Below, piece by piece: positions 1 through 6,635 of a stretch of 6,915 nucleotides of DNA. Numbering within the stretch: the stretch's first letter is position 1; each line of letters opens with the position of its first letter. Source of the DNA: an uncultured Odoribacter sp. (lineage in GTDB: Bacteria > Bacteroidota > Bacteroidia > Bacteroidales > Marinifilaceae); contig URJC01000130.1 in the NCBI GenBank assembly GCA_900548135.1, positions 1 through 6,915 on the forward strand, read 5' to 3'. The notes below the pieces were generated by a model. It was not told where the DNA came from. It ran no database searches and was given only the letters and a program-made list of their open reading frames with translations. The position numbers and the translations under genes were made by a program.

Positions 1-246
1 TATTATGCGGTCGTCTGTCAGAATAAAGCACAGGATGGAATTATCGCCGGGTATATCCGGCTCACTACTTCCCCGCAGCAGGTATATGCTTTTTTCAGGC
101 AACAGTTATCCGGGCTTTTGGTGGTGAATGAGGAGCCGGATAAAGATAGCCGGCATATTACAGAGGAAACTTTACTTTTTGCCCGGGATATTGCGACAGC
201 AAAAGGAAGGATTTATATAGACAATGAATTGAAAAAAAGAAAATGA
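1..246 (+). CDS. C-terminal fragment of an unidentified protein, translationally coupled to the RND pump
   Basis: Reading frame 1 is open from the first base to a TGA at 244-246, giving 81 residues that begin YYAVVCQNKA and end DNELKKRK; the start lies upstream of the window. I do not recognise the family. The visible part is soluble-looking and mixed alpha/beta: a short beta-like stretch (IIAGYIRL), a helix around VYAFFRQQL, and a charged lysine-rich tail. It has no membrane segment. The gene just before an RND pump is often the HlyD/AcrA-type periplasmic adaptor, but the typical adaptor ending (a barrel-sandwich exit followed by a 'GL..GD.VV..G' pattern) is not visible. An adaptor identity is therefore possible but unsupported. 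Its stop codon overlaps the pump's first ATG (ATGA, 243-246), so the two are very probably co-transcribed and translationally coupled. That the frame is coding is fairly sure; the function is unknown. Confidence 0.72.
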   Translation, partial: YYAVVCQNKAQDGIIAGYIRLTTSPQQVYAFFRQQLSGLLVVNEEPDKDSRHITEETLLFARDIATAKGRIYIDNELKKRK

Positions 247-3200
247 TGATGAAATTAATTAAATATTTCCTGCAAAAAAAAACGGTGACGGTTCTATTGC
301 TATTACTGGTGTTGTCGGGAGGCTGGTTGGCTTATATGAAGATGGGAAAACTTGAAGATGCCCCCTTTACAGTCAAACAAGCTTTGGTACTTACTCCTTA
401 TCCGGGGGCTTCGCCTTCGGAAGTACAGGCGCAAGTGACGGATGTATTGGAAGAGTCTATACAGTCGTTGGGGGAACTGTATTATTTGAAAACTGAAAAC
501 CGAGCGGGATTATCGAAAATCACAGTTTATGTAAAAAAGGAGATCCGGGCATCGGAAATGCAGCAGCTTTGGGATAAACTCCGGCGGAAAGTCGGGGATG
601 TACAGGGTAAGTTACCTGCCGGAGCGGGACCTTCTGTGGTCAATGATGATTTTGGAGATGTATTGGGAGTATTTTATGGGCTGACAGGCGAAGGACATAC
701 TTACCGGGAGTTGGAGGATCAGGCTAAACTGATTAAAAATGAATTGCTGAAAATGAAAGATGTTGCCCGGATAGAACTTTATGGTAATCAGACTCCGACA
801 ATTGAAGTTGGCATTAGTCCTTCGGTAATGTCACGTAGCGGAATTACGACAGCTGACATCGCCAGGGCATTTGAAGGACAAAATAAAGTAGTGGATGCCG
901 GAGGCATTGATGCCGGGGTGAACCGGATCCGGATAGAATCAACTGGTAATTTTTATTCTCTGGATGACATTCGTAATCTCACTATCGTGTCATGTAGCGG
1001 TGAACATTTTCGGTTGGCTGATATTGCTACAATCAGTGAAGCTTATCAGACACCTGCGACGAATGTAATGCGTATAGACGGACAACCTGCTATCGGAATT
1101 GCCATCTCAACTATTCCTACCGGCAATGTGGTGGACATGGCGGAGGCTGTGAAAGAGCAGATTGATCAGTTTGTTACCGATATGCCCGAAGGCTATGCGT
1201 TAAACTGTATTTATGATCAGGGATATGAGTCGGCTGTGGCTAACCAGGGGTTTATTGTCAATCTGATCGTTTCGGTGCTGACGGTTGTTGCAATCTTACT
1301 TTTTTTTATCGGTTTTAAAAATGGGATATTGATAGGAAGTGGTTTGGTGTTTTCCATTTTTGCTACGCTTATTGTGATGTATGCCAATGGAATAGCCTTG
1401 CAACGGATGTCTCTGGCTGCCATTATTATTGCAATGGGAATGCTCGTGGATAATGCAATTGTGGTTTCTGATTCAGCTTTAGTGAATATGCAAAAAGGGA
1501 TGCGTAAACGGGTTGCTTTGATGAGGGCCTGTTCTACTACAGCTTTGCCTTTGCTGGCTGCTACTGTGATTGCTATTCTCACTTTTATGCCAATTTATTA
1601 TTCGCCACATATTACAGGTGAATTGTTGTCTTCATTGGTTGTTGTGATAGGAGTATCATTACTATTTAGTTGGGTATTTGCCTTGACTCAAACTCCGTTT
1701 TTTATTCAGGAATTTGTCCGCCGGCCGCGGCCGGAGGAATTGAAAACAGAATTGTTTTCCGGGAAATTATACAATAATTTCCGCTATTCCTTACAGTTTG
1801 TTATCCGGTATAAATTAATCGTTATCAGTTGTCTGATAGTATTGCTGTTTTTGTCAGCCTGGAGTTTCCGCTTTATACCAAAGGTATTTGTTCCTTCCTT
1901 GGACAAGCAGTATTTTACTATTGATATGTGGTTACCAGAAGGAACCCGGATTGAAGAAACGGATCGGATTGCCGGAGAAATATCCGATTATATCCGTTCT
2001 TATCGGCAGACTGAAATGGTGTCTGCTTTTGTGGGACATACTCCTCCACGTTATTATTTATCAAATGTTTCTTTCGGACCTCAGTCCAATTATGCACAAT
2101 TGCTGATCAAATGTAAGACTTCTGCAGAATCCCGTCAGTTACATGCTTTGTTACAGGATTCTATTCCTTTGAAATATCCGGAACCTTTTATCAAAGTCAA
2201 TAAATTTGAGTTAAGTCCACTTACAGAAGCTGTGATAGAGGCCCGTTTTCTGGGACCTGATCCCGCTGTATTGGATTCTTTGGCTGGTGTGGCTATTGAG
2301 ATTATGCGGAAAAATCCTAAGGTTGCTGACGCCCGCAATGAATGGGGAAATATGTCCATGATGATCCGGCCTGTGTACGATCCGGTGAAAGCTGGGGTAC
2401 TGGGGATAACAAAGGCGGATATGATGCAGTCAGTGAAATCTATAGGAGATGGCCTCACCGTAGGCGTTTACCGGGATAATGAAAAGAAAGTGCCTGTACA
2501 ATTGAAATCTGAGGCTGTCAATATCGAAGATGCTGAGGCATTGGGGAATTTCTCTGTCTGGAACGGACGACACTCGGCTCCTTTGTCACAAGTGACCGGG
2601 CGGATAGAAACGACCTGGGAATTTCCACAGATCCGGACATATAACCGTCAGTTGTCGATGGCTGCAATGTGTGGGGTGAAACCAGGAGCTACTATGGCAG
2701 AAGTGCATGGAGAAATCCGCGAAGAAATTGAAAATATGGATCTCCCCGAAGGTTATTCCTTTTTCTGGGATTCGCAGTACAAGGACCAGGGAGAAGCATT
2801 GCAAGCCATTGTTAAATTTTTTCCTCTGGCATTTTTGTTATTAGTGGTGATATTGGTAGCTCTTTTTGGAAATTTCAGGGAACCGGTTATCATACTCTGT
2901 GTACTTCCTTTGTCAATCATTGGAGTTGCCATTGGAATGTTACTGACGGGTTTTGATTTCGGATTCTTCCCCATTGCCGGATGGTTGGGTTTATTGGGAA
3001 TGATTATTAAAAATGTGATTGTATTGATTGATGAAATCAATGTACAACACCGTAGTGGAATAGACCTCTATACATCTATTGTCGAAGCGACAGTGGTCCG
3101 TACCCGTCCGGTATTGATGGCTGCAACTACAACTGTTTTCGGTATGGTACCCTTATTGTTTGACATTGCTTTTGGAGGAATGGCGGCAACGATTATTTTC

Positions 3201-3284
3201 GGATTGACTTTTGCCACTTTGTTGACTTTATTTGTCACTCCGGCTCTCTATGCTCTGTTTTATAAAGTTAAAGAAAATCAGTGA
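243..3284 (+). CDS. RND-family (AcrB/HAE-type) efflux pump, inner-membrane permease subunit
   Basis: This 1013-residue protein matches the usual length of ACR_tran (AcrB/AcrD/AcrF) pumps, about 1020-1050. Such pumps are proton-driven inner-membrane trimers that pass substrates through a periplasmic adaptor to a TolC-like channel. The internally duplicated layout is clear: TM1 at about residues 14-31, a first periplasmic porter region (about 33-335) opening with LTPYPGASPSEV, TM2-6 at about 337-490, a cytoplasmic loop, TM7 at about 525-543, a second periplasmic region (about 545-850), and TM8-12 at about 860-1005. The TM4 proton-relay motif is GMLVDNAIVV (D403, N404), where AcrB has two aspartates. 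The TM10 lysine is kept (K923 in MIIKNVIVLIDE). The start is one of three consecutive ATGs (243, 246, 249); the first overlaps the upstream stop. The tolC-like gene follows directly. Substrate (drug, dye, lipid or metal) cannot be told from sequence. The hydrophobic relay and lack of a clear metal-binding pattern favour HAE-type over heavy-metal pumps, by inference. Confidence 0.95.
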   Translation: MMMKLIKYFLQKKTVTVLLLLLVLSGGWLAYMKMGKLEDAPFTVKQALVLTPYPGASPSEVQAQVTDVLEESIQSLGELYYLKTENRAGLSKITVYVKKEIRASEMQQLWDKLRRKVGDVQGKLPAGAGPSVVNDDFGDVLGVFYGLTGEGHTYRELEDQAKLIKNELLKMKDVARIELYGNQTPTIEVGISPSVMSRSGITTADIARAFEGQNKVVDAGGIDAGVNRIRIESTGNFYSLDDIRNLTIVSCSGEHFRLADIATISEAYQTPATNVMRIDGQPAIGIAISTIPTGNVVDMAEAVKEQIDQFVTDMPEGYALNCIYDQGYESAVANQGFIVNLIVSVLTVVAILLFFIGFKNGILIGSGLVFSIFATLIVMYANGIALQRMSLAAIIIAMGMLVDNAIVVSDSALVNMQKGMRKRVALMRACSTTALPLLAATVIAILTFMPIYYSPHITGELLSSLVVVIGVSLLFSWVFALTQTPFFIQEFVRRPRPEELKTELFSGKLYNNFRYSLQFVIRYKLIVISCLIVLLFLSAWSFRFIPKVFVPSLDKQYFTIDMWLPEGTRIEETDRIAGEISDYIRSYRQTEMVSAFVGHTPPRYYLSNVSFGPQSNYAQLLIKCKTSAESRQLHALLQDSIPLKYPEPFIKVNKFELSPLTEAVIEARFLGPDPAVLDSLAGVAIEIMRKNPKVADARNEWGNMSMMIRPVYDPVKAGVLGITKADMMQSVKSIGDGLTVGVYRDNEKKVPVQLKSEAVNIEDAEALGNFSVWNGRHSAPLSQVTGRIETTWEFPQIRTYNRQLSMAAMCGVKPGATMAEVHGEIREEIENMDLPEGYSFFWDSQYKDQGEALQAIVKFFPLAFLLLVVILVALFGNFREPVIILCVLPLSIIGVAIGMLLTGFDFGFFPIAGWLGLLGMIIKNVIVLIDEINVQHRSGIDLYTSIVEATVVRTRPVLMAATTTVFGMVPLLFDIAFGGMAATIIFGLTFATLLTLFVTPALYALFYKVKENQ

Positions 3285-4570
3285 TGAAAAAGATGACCTT
3301 ATTGTTACTGGCTTTGTTGGAGATTTCGTTCGTATCAGCACAGCACAACTCCTTGCTGGATAAGTACCGTTCTATGGCTTTGCAATATAACCATGACTTG
3401 AAGTCTGCCGAGAGGAATATTACTGCCAGTCTGGAAGTAGAAAGATCGGCCCGGGCAGATTTGAAGCCTAAATTGACCGTTGAAGCTAATTTTCAGTATA
3501 CCGGCAATCCTGCTGAATTGGCTGTAAATATTCCGGCGGCTGGGCGGAGCCTGAGTTTTGAAGGACAACATATGCAGTATGGGGCATCCGTTTCATTGAT
3601 GCAGCCCTTATATACGGGTGGCCGTGTACTTGAAATAATTCGTTTGGCACAACATCAACAGGAAATTGCAGGCTTTCAATCGGACTTAGTGCGTTCAGCC
3701 GTATGCTATCAGACTGACATTCAATATTGGAATACCGTGGCCAGGCAGGAAATGGTTGGGGTTGCTACCGATTTTTATCGGTCAGTTGCTGAGTTAACCA
3801 AAACAATCCGGGAAAGGGTTGAGGCCGGATTGACTGACCCGCAGGATTTGTTGATGGCGGAAGTGAAACTGAATGAAGCGGAATATCGTTTGTTGCAGGC
3901 AAAGAATGATTTTGAGACCGGACGAATGGCGTTGAATTCTATTATTGGAACAGAATTACAGAAACTCACGGAGGTAGAAACAGTTGTACCGGTGCTTGTC
4001 TCTGCGGATACCCTGTTGTCGCAAACGGGTATAGATCGTCCTGAAGTACGGATTGCCGAACAACAGGTGTTGGTTGCTGAGAGCACTTTAAAATTGAATG
4101 ATGCGCAATATAAACCTCAGTTTTATGTCGGAGTGGACGGTAGTTATTCTTCGCCCGGATATAATTTTCACCGGGACATGGATTTCAATTATGCAGCCTA
4201 TGCCAAAATCGCTGTTCCTGTCTTTGAATGGGGAAAACGACGCAGTGATAAACGTGTATCCGCTGAGCAAATCGGAATGGCTACCGATCGGTTAAATCAG
4301 ATAAATGATGAGGTCAGAATCGAAGTGGAAACAGCTAAATTGAATTTGATACAAGCTCAGGAACGGGTGGTATTGAGTGAAAATTCACTCGAAAAGGCAC
4401 GTGAGAATGAAGTGAAAGCATTGGAAAGGTATGGCGAAGGAAAAACGTCTGTCGTAGAAGTCATCGATGCCCAAACTTACCGGCAGACTTCGCAACTCAA
4501 TTATGTACAGGCAAAAGTAGCCGCACACTGTTATTATTCGGCATTGTTGAAGGCACTGCATGCATATTAA
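3284..4570 (+). CDS. TolC-family outer-membrane efflux channel (OEP protein)
   Basis: This 428-residue protein should form the trimeric outer-membrane exit duct for the RND pump encoded just upstream. Residues 1-19 are a type I signal peptide (MKKM, then a leucine-rich core ending FVSA), with likely cleavage before Q20. There is no lipobox cysteine, so it is not an NodT-type lipoprotein. Two outer-membrane efflux (OEP) repeats follow at about 25-225 and 240-425, mostly long amphipathic helices. Each has its expected strand signature: MQPLYTGGR near residues 106-114 and VPVFEWGKR at 311-319. The C-terminal half ends in the classical helix pattern with ERYGEGKTSVVEVIDAQ. Length is typical of the family (about 400-480). 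I choose ATG 3284, which shares one base with the pump stop (TGATG), over an in-frame GTG at 3281. This junction implies coupled translation with the pump. No frameshift or missing segment is seen. Confidence 0.94.
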   Translation: MKKMTLLLLALLEISFVSAQHNSLLDKYRSMALQYNHDLKSAERNITASLEVERSARADLKPKLTVEANFQYTGNPAELAVNIPAAGRSLSFEGQHMQYGASVSLMQPLYTGGRVLEIIRLAQHQQEIAGFQSDLVRSAVCYQTDIQYWNTVARQEMVGVATDFYRSVAELTKTIRERVEAGLTDPQDLLMAEVKLNEAEYRLLQAKNDFETGRMALNSIIGTELQKLTEVETVVPVLVSADTLLSQTGIDRPEVRIAEQQVLVAESTLKLNDAQYKPQFYVGVDGSYSSPGYNFHRDMDFNYAAYAKIAVPVFEWGKRRSDKRVSAEQIGMATDRLNQINDEVRIEVETAKLNLIQAQERVVLSENSLEKARENEVKALERYGEGKTSVVEVIDAQTYRQTSQLNYVQAKVAAHCYYSALLKALHAY

Positions 4571-4581
4571 GTAGAAACTTG

Positions 4582-4592
4582 TATTATCTTTG
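4582..4592 (+). promoter_or_regulatory. Probable Bacteroidota promoter (-7 element) ahead of the histidine kinase gene
   Basis: The gap between the channel and kinase genes holds TATTATCTTTG. Its last eight bases (4585-4592, TATCTTTG) match the Bacteroidota sigma-ABfr -7 consensus TAnnTTTG. Transcription would begin a few bases downstream, giving a very short leader before ATG 4613. I could not find a convincing TTTG -33 box at the expected 19-21 nt spacing, so strength is uncertain. No terminator lies before it, so the kinase may also be reached by read-through from the efflux operon. Confidence 0.55.
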
Positions 4593-4612
4593 TCCATAAA
4601 CATGGGAACAGG

Positions 4613-5644
4613 ATGAATAATAAACAGAACGCATTATTATCTATTGGATTATTTTCCGGGCTGGGGATATTTTCTTTTCTCTTGCTGATTAATTATTCCG
4701 ATTTACCGCCTAAAGTTGCGGATGCGCTTGATTCTGTCTGGGCATGTCTGTTTTTTATTGCAGCTTTTAATTTGTTGGGATATTTTACCATCCGTATCAG
4801 TTCGTGGTTGAATGACTGTTATGCTTTGAATCTTCGGAAACGCTGGAAGATTGTTATGATTTATGTGCTGGTGATGCTGATGTTCCTGATGTTGAATTAT
4901 GGGTTGTTGGTGGTTGCTAAATTACTGGTAGGCGCAGCCCATCCCTTTACTTTTCCTAATGGAGGGGTACGTCTTTTGATTTTAGTCTGGTTGGTGGAGT
5001 TGGTGGTACTTGGATTATTGCTGGCCTTTCGTGCGACACAGAATATGTTGCGTTTGCAACAGCAGGCTGCTGAATTACAGAAAGAAAACAATACAGCCCG
5101 TTACACTGCATTACAGAATCAGTTGAATCCGCATTTTTTGTTTAACAGTCTGAACACTTTGATTGCTGAGATTGAGTATAATCCCCGGAATGCAGTTATT
5201 TTTACGAGGAAGCTTTCGGATGTTTACCGGTATGTATTGCAGTGCCAGGATAAGCCGTTGGTTACTTTAGAAGAAGAGTTGGAATTTCTGGATGCTTACT
5301 TGTTTTTACATGAAGTCAGATTGGGAAATTGTATTACTTGTGATAAGAATATTGCTGTTCCCGTTGCAGACCGGATGTTGCCTCCTTTAACTCTCCAATT
5401 GCTGGTCGAAAATGTGATTAAGCACAATTCTATTTCTACAACCCATCCGATGAAAATTCATATTGGAGTGGAAGGAGAACGGTTGGTGGTAAGTAATTTG
5501 CTGCAACCCAGAAAAAGTGTGCCGGCGACTGGTATTGGTTTGAAAAACCTTTCCAGGCGTTGTTTGTTGATTACCGGAAAGGAGTTGGAAGTCGATGAAC
5601 AATTCGGAATGTTTACCGTGAAAATACCTTTTGCAGATGAATAA
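4613..5644 (+). CDS. LytS/YpdA-type membrane sensor histidine kinase
   Basis: This 343-residue protein senses a signal at the membrane and should phosphorylate the LytTR regulator encoded next to it. Four membrane helices are visible at about residues 8-27, 42-60, 80-104 and 119-139, joined by short loops with no large periplasmic domain. The stimulus may therefore be sensed within the membrane or by a partner. A short coiled-coil-like linker (about 140-170) leads to the His_kinase (PF06580) signature NQLNPHFLFNSLNTL, with H174 as the probable phospho-acceptor. The ATPase half has an N-box (LVENVIKHN, N267) and a glycine box (TGIGLKNLSRR, G307/G309). The usual DxGxG loop is replaced by LVVSNLLQ, a form I associate with Bacteroidota LytS-like kinases. 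ATG 4613 is chosen because it begins just after the promoter-like element and precedes the first membrane helix. Its 3' end overlaps the regulator gene by 8 nt, so the two are co-translated. Its ligand is unknown. Confidence 0.93.
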   Translation: MNNKQNALLSIGLFSGLGIFSFLLLINYSDLPPKVADALDSVWACLFFIAAFNLLGYFTIRISSWLNDCYALNLRKRWKIVMIYVLVMLMFLMLNYGLLVVAKLLVGAAHPFTFPNGGVRLLILVWLVELVVLGLLLAFRATQNMLRLQQQAAELQKENNTARYTALQNQLNPHFLFNSLNTLIAEIEYNPRNAVIFTRKLSDVYRYVLQCQDKPLVTLEEELEFLDAYLFLHEVRLGNCITCDKNIAVPVADRMLPPLTLQLLVENVIKHNSISTTHPMKIHIGVEGERLVVSNLLQPRKSVPATGIGLKNLSRRCLLITGKELEVDEQFGMFTVKIPFADE

Positions 5645-6410
5645 ACGCAGGGTTGCAATTATTGAAGATGAAGTGCCGGCAGCACGTTTATTGCATGCGA
5701 TGGTTTGCCGGTTGCGTCCTGAATGGGAAGTGATAGTCTTGCCGGGAAATGTGGAGGAGGCTGGTCAATGGTTTGCTATGAATGCTCATCCTGATCTTTT
5801 GTTTCTGGATATCCAATTGTCTGATGGTAATTCTTTTGATTTCCTGTCGGTGGCACGTCCTGTCTCGATGGTTATTTTTACAACGGCTTATGATCAATAT
5901 GCTATTCGTGCTTTTACAGTCAATAGCATTGGCTATATCCTAAAACCGGTAGATGAAAAACGATTGTTGGAAGCTATTGTGAAGTATGAAACTTTACTTG
6001 ATACCAAAAATGTTTTTCCTGACGGTTGTCTAGATATCATCCTGAATAGTCTGCAACATCGGGAAAAACCTTACCGTACGCGTTTCCTGATTTCCGGTGG
6101 AGATCGGTTTCATCCGCTTGAAGTGGCTGATATTGCCTATTTTTATACTGAGAATAAAGTGACTTTTGCAGTGACTAGTACCGGACAGGAGCACATAGTA
6201 GACCTTTCATTGAATAAGTTGGCTGAACAGCTTGACCCAGACCAGTTTTTCAGGGCTAATCGTCAGATATTGCTTTGTATCAGGGCAATTGTACGTATTG
6301 AACCTTATTTTAATGGTAAGATAGTTGTATTTGTCAAACCTCCCTTTAAGTCTCAAATTACCATTAGTGAGGAAAAAATTACAGCTTTCAAATTGTGGCT
6401 TAATTTCTAA
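5637..6410 (+). CDS. LytTR-family response regulator (receiver plus LytTR DNA-binding domain)
   Basis: This 257-residue cytoplasmic transcription regulator is the cognate partner of the overlapping kinase gene. The receiver domain spans about residues 4-120, with acidic pocket E10/D11 (AIIEDE), phospho-acceptor D58 (LLFLDIQLSDG), the switch threonine pair T82/T83 (VIFTTAYDQYA) and the conserved lysine K103 (ILKPVDEKR). After a linker comes the LytTR domain at about 150-255, which binds DNA mainly through beta strands and typically recognises paired short direct repeats. It holds the family signature FFRANRQ (204-210) and a C-terminal ITAFKLWL motif. All catalytic residues are present, so it should be functional. 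ATG 5637 is preferred over an in-frame TTG at 5631 because it gives the usual short lead into the first receiver strand. Target genes are not shown by the sequence. The neighbouring efflux genes are candidates by position only, and self-regulation is also possible. Confidence 0.94.
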   Translation: MNKRRVAIIEDEVPAARLLHAMVCRLRPEWEVIVLPGNVEEAGQWFAMNAHPDLLFLDIQLSDGNSFDFLSVARPVSMVIFTTAYDQYAIRAFTVNSIGYILKPVDEKRLLEAIVKYETLLDTKNVFPDGCLDIILNSLQHREKPYRTRFLISGGDRFHPLEVADIAYFYTENKVTFAVTSTGQEHIVDLSLNKLAEQLDPDQFFRANRQILLCIRAIVRIEPYFNGKIVVFVKPPFKSQITISEEKITAFKLWLNF

Positions 6411-6635
6411 ATACCCGAAGTTGAAATGTAATTGTATAAAGGAGGTATGTTTTGTTTTCCATAGATTGATAAATGAAAAAAGTAAGTATCTTTCCTGTAG
6501 GGTAAAACAAGGTGTATTTTCTTGTATTGTAAAGTTTTAAAAAACTTCAGAGGCAGAAATGAAGGTTGGTTTTACTTTCCGGAAAAACGAAAACTATTAT
6601 CTTTGCACAGTGAGCGGTGTTTATTTTTTGTTTTT
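6411..6635. other. Intergenic region between the two-component pair and the MscS-like gene
   Basis: These 225 AT-rich bases hold no supported gene. The open frames that cross them are the tail of an out-of-frame read-through of the regulator gene or very short ORFs (5 and 10 codons at ATG 6447 and ATG 6473). There is a strong Shine-Dalgarno-like AAAGGAGGT at 6438-6446 with no real ORF behind it. There is also an AT-only-stem inverted repeat at 6532-6547 and a promoter-like motif at 6595-6605. No convincing rho-independent terminator (GC stem plus T tract) was seen after the regulator stop. Confidence 0.6.
6595..6605 (+). promoter_or_regulatory. Probable Bacteroidota promoter (-7 element) ahead of the MscS-like gene
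   Basis: TATTATCTTTG at 6595-6605 contains TATCTTTG (6598-6605), matching the TAnnTTTG -7 consensus of the Bacteroidota primary sigma factor. Its 11 bases are identical to those in front of the kinase gene. A transcript would begin around 6610 with a leader of about 25 nt before ATG 6636. The T-rich stretch near 6571-6579 (TTTACTTTC) is only a weak candidate for the -33 box. Confidence 0.6.

Noticed and set aside
2135..2458. Antisense open frames within the pump gene (for example 107 codons here and 121 codons at 1217-1582)
   Set aside because: They lie wholly opposite a well-supported conserved membrane protein, have no recognisable domain, and arise from its codon pattern.
3281..3283. GTG at 3281 as the start of the TolC-like gene
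   Set aside because: ATG follows directly at 3284 and gives a standard TGATG coupling and a normal signal peptide, so the GTG adds nothing.
6507..6525. Short inverted repeat ACAAG...CTTGT
   Set aside because: Only five pairs around a nine-base loop in AT-rich DNA; this is expected by chance.
6325..6540. 71-codon open frame overlapping the regulator's 3' end and the intergenic region
   Set aside because: Its first part is out of frame inside the clearly coding LytTR domain. The rest shows no family features, so it is a read-through shadow.
6532..6547. Inverted repeat AAGTTTT-AA-AAAACTT as a possible terminator after the regulator gene
   Set aside because: The stem is almost wholly A-T with a two-base loop, no T tract follows, and it lies more than 120 nt past the stop codon. 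It is too weak to call a terminator.
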